The notes under the pieces: generated by a model
Database searches by the model: none
What the model saw: the letters and a program-made list of their open reading frames with translations, nothing else
What the model was told of the DNA's origin: nothing
Translations under genes and position numbers: made by a program
Shown: piece by piece, positions 12,740 to 12,793 of the stretch
Position numbering within the stretch: the stretch's first letter is position 1
Layout: each line of letters opens with the position of its first letter
Assembly: GCA_016203345.1 (NCBI GenBank)
Contig: JACQMZ010000125.1
Coordinates: forward strand, 1-12,793
Length of the DNA: 12,793 bases
Direction of reading: 5' to 3'
Source: Candidatus Woesearchaeota archaeon
GTDB lineage: Archaea; Nanobdellota; Nanobdellia; Woesearchaeales; ARS49

Positions 12740-12793
12740 GTATCGTTGGTGGGTACGTGTTTAGCTTCTGTCTTCGTTCGCTCACCGCAAGGC

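Overview
The window looks archaeal. It carries an initiator tRNA-Met with archaeal hallmarks (A1-U72, GGG/CCC in the anticodon stem) that is interrupted by a bulge-helix-bulge type intron. TATA boxes sit about 25-29 nt upstream of start ATGs at gene after gene, the spacing expected for leaderless archaeal transcripts. Gene content also fits: RNase HII, an AbrB/PIN VapBC pair, and an SMC carrying an intein. Compact packing (ATGA overlaps, overlapping convergent stops), many short unknown genes and a relaxed noncanonical tRNA intron suggest a DPANN-type (Woesearchaeota-like) lineage. That placement is inference.

Layout. 74-240: TATA box, intron-containing tRNAi-Met and a trailing hairpin. 352-2024 (minus): a RaiA/HPF-like ribosome-associated protein gene translationally coupled to a polytopic GT-C-like membrane protein gene. 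2112-2774 (plus): an unknown membrane protein with a charged C-terminal helix, divergent from the HPF-like gene over a short two-way promoter. 2786-3337: two divergent small unknown genes 27 bp apart, one encoding a membrane-anchored Cys-rich protein. 3334-3962 (minus): vapBC with a near-perfect palindromic operator between its TATA box and start codon. 4041-4924 (plus): rnhB and a small linked unknown ORF. 4961-10207 (plus): smc, encoding 1748 aa, of which 535 aa are a LAGLIDADG intein inserted inside the Walker A P-loop; the spliced SMC would be 1213 aa. 10229-10501 (minus): a small EF-hand pair protein. 10525-10566: a strong hairpin. 10578-12331 (minus): a PIG-L/LmbE deacetylase gene coupled by ATGA to a GT4 glycosyltransferase gene. 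12382-12708 (minus): a small helical protein.

Functionally the window joins information processing (initiator tRNA, ribosome hibernation-like factor, RNase HII, SMC) with surface or lipid glycan genes (GT-C-like protein, GT4 plus PIG-L). The most notable features are two essential genes each interrupted by a self-removing or spliced element (SMC intein, initiator-tRNA intron), the vapBC operator architecture, and a GT4/PIG-L pair recalling GlcNAc-transfer plus N-deacetylation modules. No CRISPR array, insertion sequence or rRNA was seen.
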